In this document: positions 7,423-11,680 of the stretch, in pieces | Layout of the letters: every line of letters starts with the position of its first letter | How positions within the stretch are numbered: position 1 is the stretch's first letter | DNA from: Zelonia costaricensis | Taxonomy: Eukaryota; Euglenozoa; Kinetoplastea; Trypanosomatida; Trypanosomatidae | Direction: 5' to 3' | NCBI GenBank assembly: GCA_030849075.1 | Contig: JASAOO010002861.1 | Coordinates: forward strand, 1-11,680 | Length of the DNA stretch: 11,680 nt | The notes under the pieces: model-generated | What the model was told of the DNA's origin: nothing | The model's input: only the letters and a program-made list of their open reading frames with translations | Databases searched by the model: none | Program-made: the position numbers and the translations under genes

Positions 7423-9375
7423 ATGTCCCACACACCCACGGAGCCGGAGAACCGCCGCGATGCGCACGAGCCCGTCGCCGCGATGGGGGGCGACGAGCTG
7501 GACCCGCAAGTCGGCACGATCCACCCGCTCTCACAGAAGCTCTTCGACTACGTGCCCTTCCTCGAGAAGGTGCCGGTGCTCGGGCTCGTGCTGAAGGCCT
7601 ATAGCCCCGGACTCGTTGTCTCCGTGGGCTTGGAGCGTGTGTTGCTCAAGGGCATGGCGCATGGCTTTATGCGTCTGTCCATCCAGCCCATGCTGACGGG
7701 GCGCTACGGGCTCACCGGCGCCATGTATCAGCGCCTGTCCTCTCTCTACTTACTCGGCTGGTCCGTCAACTCTTTCTTTACCGCCATCGCAGACACCTTC
7801 GCGGTGTTTGGTTACACGAAGCGGTGGTACTGCGTGCTTTTCACGCTGGGTGGCGGTGTGTTCGCGCTGCTGTACGCACTGCTGCCGGCAAAGGAGTCCA
7901 GCGGAATCCCAGGCGCCGCCTTCATGTTCATGACGGCGCTGTTTATCGCCAACGTGGACGTGCTCGCGCAGGCGATCTATAGCCGCCGCATCCGACGCAA
8001 CCCAGCGAAAGGGCCGGCACTGGTGAGCTGGGCCTGGGGTGCCGCGCTCTTCGGTGTGATGATTGCGGCCGCGGTGCAGGGCCCGCTGTCTGACAACAAC
8101 CTCACCAACGTCGGCGTCTACACAGCCGCTGGTCTGCTGTTTTTCCTGAGCCTGCTCTTCATCTTCAACGTGTTCGGGGAGCAGCCGAACCGCCAGGCGC
8201 GCATCGAGGACGCCAAGGCCGAGTTCATCCTGGCGAAGCGTGCTGAGCGTGCGGCCAACGTGGACCAGGCGGCGAACTCGCCGCACAAGGAAGGCGGCGG
8301 GGTGGCGTGCGCCGAGACCGCGCTGTCGGAGGAGGACGAGCTGGCCGGCTTCGAGGAGCCCAAGGTGACGAGTGTGCTGTGGGGTGCGGTGGAGGTCAAC
8401 GTTGAGGTGGTGACGCGCAATTGGTCGATGATCATCTACTGCTGCGTCATGACTGCGGCCGTGGTGGCCACCACGGTTGTAACAATTCTGGGCACACACT
8501 GGGACCTGATGTACGCCTGCATCGCCATGACCGTCGTCATCTGCGTGGCTGCGTTCCTGGCGCTGCCGCGTGTTGTCGCCAAGACCGCAGTGTTTGTGTA
8601 CTTCAACAACATTTTCTACCTCAGCCTGCCCGGCGCAGTGAACACGTTCTACGTGGCGAAGCCTGCTTGCCTGCCGGATGGGCCGCACTTCAACTACACA
8701 TTCATGAACATCATGAGCAGCATTGTTGGCAACGTGTGCAGCATCATCGGCGTTACCTTCTTCGCGCACCTTCTCCAGAACTTCAGCTACCGCGCGATCA
8801 TGGGCTCCTCGGCCATCATCATTCCTGTCGTCTCCATGTTCGACCTGATCATGGTGAAGCGCTGGAACACGTATATTGGTATTCCTGATCATGCCATGTA
8901 CATCGTCGGCGAAACCGTCATCTACGACGTGGTGAACATGCTGCTGAACATGCCAACGATGCTTCTGATGTCGCGTGTGGCGCCGCGTGGGTCGGAGGCG
9001 ATGGTGCTGGCCATTCTCGGGGGTATTGCACACCTCGGCGGCTCGACGTCGTCCTCGATCGGGTACATCCTGATGGAGAGCATCTGGCCTGTGGTGACAC
9101 TGGGGAAATGCGACTTCAAGAACGTACCGTGGCTTATCATCTGCGGTCACATTGTCACACCCTTCCTGATACTGCCGTTGTCCTTCCTGCTCCTGCCGGG
9201 TTCACGCCTCTGTGCAACCCTCGACTCGCGCGGAAATGAGGTGGAGGAGCTCTTCGTGGCGGGGGATTGCAGGGAGATGCACTCACGCGAAGGGAGTGAC
9301 CCGGTACAGTCGCTGGACGGTAAAACCGCGGTTGCCGCCAAGGCGAACGACTCGCCGCAGTCGCCGCGCGCTTAA
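7423..9375 (+). CDS. Folate/biopterin transporter family protein, paralogue B (650 aa)
   Basis: This is a second FBT-family carrier, expected to import folate, biopterin or a related compound such as S-adenosylmethionine across the plasma membrane. The start is the first ATG in a frame that is open further upstream (to 7252, with only a GTG there), in context ACCATG, and follows a probable splice AG at 7327-7328. After a hydrophilic N-terminus (1-40) come VPFLEKVPVLGLVLKAY (44-60), GLERVLLKGMAHGF and MLTGRYGLTGAMYQRLSS (90-107). Hydrophobic segments lie near 109-131, 136-154, 164-182, 199-218, 230-250, 334-356, 362-384, 430-450, 459-478, 492-516, 523-550 and 569-591, about twelve. The central loop (251-333) differs from paralogue A; it has an Ala/Gly-rich stretch then SEEDELAGF. 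The tail (610-650) is unrelated to the Ser/His-rich tail of A. Many nucleotide blocks are almost identical to A, between diverged segments. No frameshift or premature stop is seen. Confidence 0.95.
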   Translation: MSHTPTEPENRRDAHEPVAAMGGDELDPQVGTIHPLSQKLFDYVPFLEKVPVLGLVLKAYSPGLVVSVGLERVLLKGMAHGFMRLSIQPMLTGRYGLTGAMYQRLSSLYLLGWSVNSFFTAIADTFAVFGYTKRWYCVLFTLGGGVFALLYALLPAKESSGIPGAAFMFMTALFIANVDVLAQAIYSRRIRRNPAKGPALVSWAWGAALFGVMIAAAVQGPLSDNNLTNVGVYTAAGLLFFLSLLFIFNVFGEQPNRQARIEDAKAEFILAKRAERAANVDQAANSPHKEGGGVACAETALSEEDELAGFEEPKVTSVLWGAVEVNVEVVTRNWSMIIYCCVMTAAVVATTVVTILGTHWDLMYACIAMTVVICVAAFLALPRVVAKTAVFVYFNNIFYLSLPGAVNTFYVAKPACLPDGPHFNYTFMNIMSSIVGNVCSIIGVTFFAHLLQNFSYRAIMGSSAIIIPVVSMFDLIMVKRWNTYIGIPDHAMYIVGETVIYDVVNMLLNMPTMLLMSRVAPRGSEAMVLAILGGIAHLGGSTSSSIGYILMESIWPVVTLGKCDFKNVPWLIICGHIVTPFLILPLSFLLLPGSRLCATLDSRGNEVEELFVAGDCREMHSREGSDPVQSLDGKTAVAAKANDSPQSPRA

Positions 9376-10105
9376 GCAGGGTGTCAGCGAAGGGGCTCTC
9401 GATCAGCTACAGCGGAACCCTACTTCTGCTTTCCTGCTCGACGGCACTTCCGCAGGTGCTCCAGGACGATCCGCCTCTGCGAATGCTCAAATTGTGTTCC
9501 CCTGTCTGTCGCCTCGCGTGTCTTGTCTTTTTTGCTTTTTTCTTTTGTTCGCAATTCCACGTCCTGTCACACGAGGGAGTGTGAGACGCCGTGCCTGCGT
9601 TCAGTGTCTCTCGCTTCCCCTCCCATCCCCCCGTCTTTTCTAAGCCAGGATGCTGGCGGACTCCTTTAGCGTCTCCTCGTTCTTGTTCACGCCTTGTAGG
9701 CACGCGTGACCTGGTATGCCGCATCTTTTTTCTGGGTTTTTGCTTCCACCTCTCCAACTTCACCCCCTCGCTTGGTCCCCCCCCCCCCGCTTCCTAGGGT
9801 GCTGTGGCGCTTTGCTCCTTTTTTTTTTCTTCTCGCGCCGTGGTGCTCCGAAAGATAGGAGTGCGAGGCGAGGCGGAGTGCGCGCTTCCGTGCTCTTGAC
9901 GCTCTGCGCCTTGGTCGAGTGGCATGAGAGTCACGGTATGCGATCTCTGTGCAGACTCGCCGGGAGGCGGTGCTGTCACGCCCGAGATTTTCGTTCTCTC
10001 CCACCCCCAAGTGACACATGTTCGTCTTCTTTGTGTTGTCGTGTCTGCCCTCTCCAACTCGACCACGTGGGGAGGGCGGATAAACCCGTGCTTCCGCGCC
10101 CCAGT

Positions 10106-10135
10106 AGACGACGCCTTTGTACGACGGCGTCGTCT
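10106..10135 (+). other. Perfect 10-bp stem-loop followed by T run
   Basis: AGACGACGCC at 10106-10115 pairs exactly with GGCGTCGTCT at 10126-10135 around a 10-base loop, and four T in all (10135-10138) close and follow the stem. It lies about 730 bases after the stop of paralogue B, within its likely 3' UTR or the spacer. A 3' UTR element controlling stability or translation is plausible in an organism that regulates mainly after transcription. It resembles a bacterial terminator in form, but that role is not expected here. Confidence 0.55.
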
Positions 10136-11417
10136 TTTGTGACCTGAGCGGCTTCTCCGCTCGCGCTCTTTGGCCTGCAGGGAACTGTATTGTCGTTTTT
10201 CTTGTTTCTTGTCTCTCCTGTACCAACGCGCGCCACTTCCGGCCCGTGGTCGAGTGTCTCTCGACGTATGTGCATGTTTAGATGTGCTTGCGTGTGCTTC
10301 TTTTTGTTCTTGAAGGCTGTCTTCTCGTGTGCTGTGACACTCCAGCGTCACAACTTTTCTCTGAGCAAAGACAGTAGGCTGTTCAGTGTGCGCTATGCTG
10401 TGCATCTACAGCACGAAGTCCTCTTTGCTCGGTCCCCTCACGGAGAGACGTACACAGAGATGGTCCGATAGCTTTGTTTGTGTTGAAGGAGCGCGATTGA
10501 GGGGCAGGCTCCGTACGCGCTTGCAGTGGGGCACTGCGGAAATACTGTGAGCGAGACCGCCTTCGCTCGCCTTGCCCGTGCGCCACGTCACGCGCTTCTC
10601 AGCCGCGATCTCAACTGCTGTGCAGTGCCGAGTGGCAACGACAAGACCTGTGGTTACTCAACCGCTGCAGCACGAGCCGCCAGCACCGCCCATGCGCACG
10701 CACGTGCCGCGAACCTAACTGGCAAGTACGTTCAAGCGGCGTGCGTCGAAGTGCAACAACTTCCTTTCCACCTCCCTTTTCACCCGATTTCACTTTGCTT
10801 TCTCCTCTTTGACGTGTGCGATTGCTTTTCCTGTTTCAACTTGTTTCCTCAGGGGCCCTCTCCTCCACCTGTTCCTCTCCACCCCAACTTCAACCTTTTT
10901 TCTCATCTCCTCCGCCGCTCCAGGGCTCCTCTTCTTTTTTTTTTCTGTGTCAACTGTGCCTCATTTTCAACCCTCACCTCCTTCTTTGCTGAAGCCCTGC
11001 ACTCCATAAATTCTTGTGAACACGCCGTAGTCTTTTCTCCCAGACGGGAGTGCACACGTTGATACGCCTGCAACGCGCCCCGTGCACCTCGTCCCTCCTC
11101 GCGTTCGATGTTCACCGCCTTACTGTCGGCACGTCTGTTGAGCCAGGCAGCCCCCTGCCCCTTTCCCTATTGCGTCCCCGTGTTTCCCCGTGCCACGCAT
11201 GCGTGCCCCTCGGTTGTGGTGCATCCCCGGCCTGGACCAGACTCGCAAAAACGACATAGTAGCCGGCGCAGGCCAGCACTCCAGCCTCCCAGTCTCCCTG
11301 GCTGCCCGTTTGGCGACAGCGTTGCGCGGCGGCTGCCCGGGCCCCCCTTGCGCGGCGCAGCTCTCGTCTGCGCACGCCACTCGCCTTGCCGAGTCCACGG
11401 CTGCCGGAAGGCCCCTC

Positions 11418-11437
11418 TGCGCGGCCCTGCGCGGCCC
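11418..11437 (+). repeat. Tandem duplicate of TGCGCGGCCC
   Basis: The 10-base unit TGCGCGGCCC occurs twice head to tail, in a strongly GC-rich stretch with further GCGCC/GCCGCCC sequence just after it. It has no coding support. Confidence 0.6.
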
Positions 11438-11455
11438 AGCGCCGCCCGCGCCGCG

Positions 11456-11479
11456 ACCACCACCACCGCCGCCGCCGCC
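11456..11479 (+). repeat. Compound trinucleotide microsatellite (ACC)4(GCC)4
   Basis: Four ACC units (11456-11467) are followed directly by four GCC units (11468-11479). The run would be Thr/Ala, His/Pro or Pro-rich if translated, which explains a spurious open frame across it. It is likely length-variable between isolates. Confidence 0.7.
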
Positions 11480-11565
11480 CTCGGCCTGTGCGCCTCCCAG
11501 ACACCTGCTCATCTCCCGCCTTCTCTCACCACGTTGCCGACTGCCCCGGGGGCTCTCCCCACCCC

Positions 11566-11590
11566 GCCGACCGACAACCGACAACCGACG
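11566..11590 (+). repeat. Short tandem repeat of CCGACAA
   Basis: Two full CCGACAA units (11571-11584) are flanked by partial copies CCGA and CCGACG. It lies near the right edge, where the sequence again becomes C/T-rich, possibly the leader of a next gene beyond the window. Confidence 0.5.
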
Positions 11591-11680
11591 CAGCACCTCA
11601 GCTCACGCGCTCAACTTCTAACGACCTCCCACACACCCTCTGCGCCACCCCGCCGCAAGCCCTCGCTCTCCTTTCCCCCC

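Larger units (their letters stand above)
9376..11640 (+). other. Spacer: 3' UTR of paralogue B and intergenic sequence, no supported gene
   Basis: There is no credible gene. ATG-started frames such as 9924-10142 are short, and longer ones such as 10526-11062 begin with GTG and translate to biased, low-complexity sequence. Pyrimidine tracts appear around 9525-9545, 9715-9800 (with a long C run at about 9778-9788), 9820-9832, 10785-10980 (with a T run at 10935-10944) and 11150-11190. A balanced, purine-containing island lies at about 10470-10745. A strong hairpin is at 10106-10135 and GC-rich repeats at 11418-11590. Confidence 0.55.

Noticed and set aside
10106..10138. Hairpin plus T run as a bacterial intrinsic terminator
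   Set aside because: Everything else points to a trypanosomatid nuclear locus transcribed polycistronically, where such terminators do not operate; the T run is also short.
9924..10142. 72-aa ATG-started frame across the hairpin
   Set aside because: Short, no motif, ends in an Arg run derived from the hairpin sequence, and not preceded by a clear leader. A real small gene is not excluded but not supported.
10526..11062. 178-aa open frame downstream of paralogue B
   Set aside because: It starts with GTG and its second half is a Phe/Leu/Pro/Ser-rich translation of pyrimidine tracts. No family resemblance.
11190..11621. 143-aa Pro/Ala-rich frame at the right edge, with two long overlapping antisense frames
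   Set aside because: It starts with GTG, and its openness is explained by GC-rich repeats (GCC/ACC units); all frames on both strands are open here, which indicates composition rather than coding.

Overview
The window looks like nuclear DNA from a trypanosomatid of the Leishmania group. Genes are intronless, GC-rich and rich in G/C at third codon positions, and all lie on one strand. Long, strongly pyrimidine-biased spacers separate them, with tracts ending in AG of the kind used for trans-splicing of polycistronic transcripts. Two of the three genes are folate/biopterin transporter (FBT) family members, a family expanded in tandem in Leishmania. The best fit is the FBT array that Leishmania species carry on chromosome 10, but the chromosome and species are inferred from protein family recognition, not proven here.

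Layout: 1-347 is the 5' leader and splice region of the first transporter. 348-2360 encodes FBT paralogue A (670 aa). 2361-5414 is a 3 kb spacer with several pyrimidine tracts, a strong acceptor-like site at 4781-4782, and two islands of more balanced composition. 5415-6275 encodes a 286-aa alpha/beta hydrolase of the bacterial-type putative esterase family (PF00756/COG2819, the group containing the enterobactin esterase IroE). 6276-7422 is a spacer holding a perfect palindrome, a small hairpin and then the splice region for the next gene. 7423-9375 encodes FBT paralogue B (650 aa). 9376-11680 is a spacer with no convincing gene; it holds a perfect 10-bp stem hairpin and ends in GC-rich low-complexity repeats, probably the approach to a further gene outside the window.

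Together the transporters would provide plasma-membrane (or organellar) uptake of pteridines or a related solute such as S-adenosylmethionine, needed by a pteridine and folate auxotroph. The esterase has no obvious pathway link to them and is the odd member of the array. The two transporters share scattered blocks of near-perfect DNA identity separated by diverged segments, which suggests gene conversion within the array. I found no tRNA, rRNA, CRISPR array, complete mobile element or new multi-gene system. The most interesting items are the esterase insertion, the mosaic identity, the hairpin at 10106-10135, and the acceptor-like repeats in the 3 kb gap.
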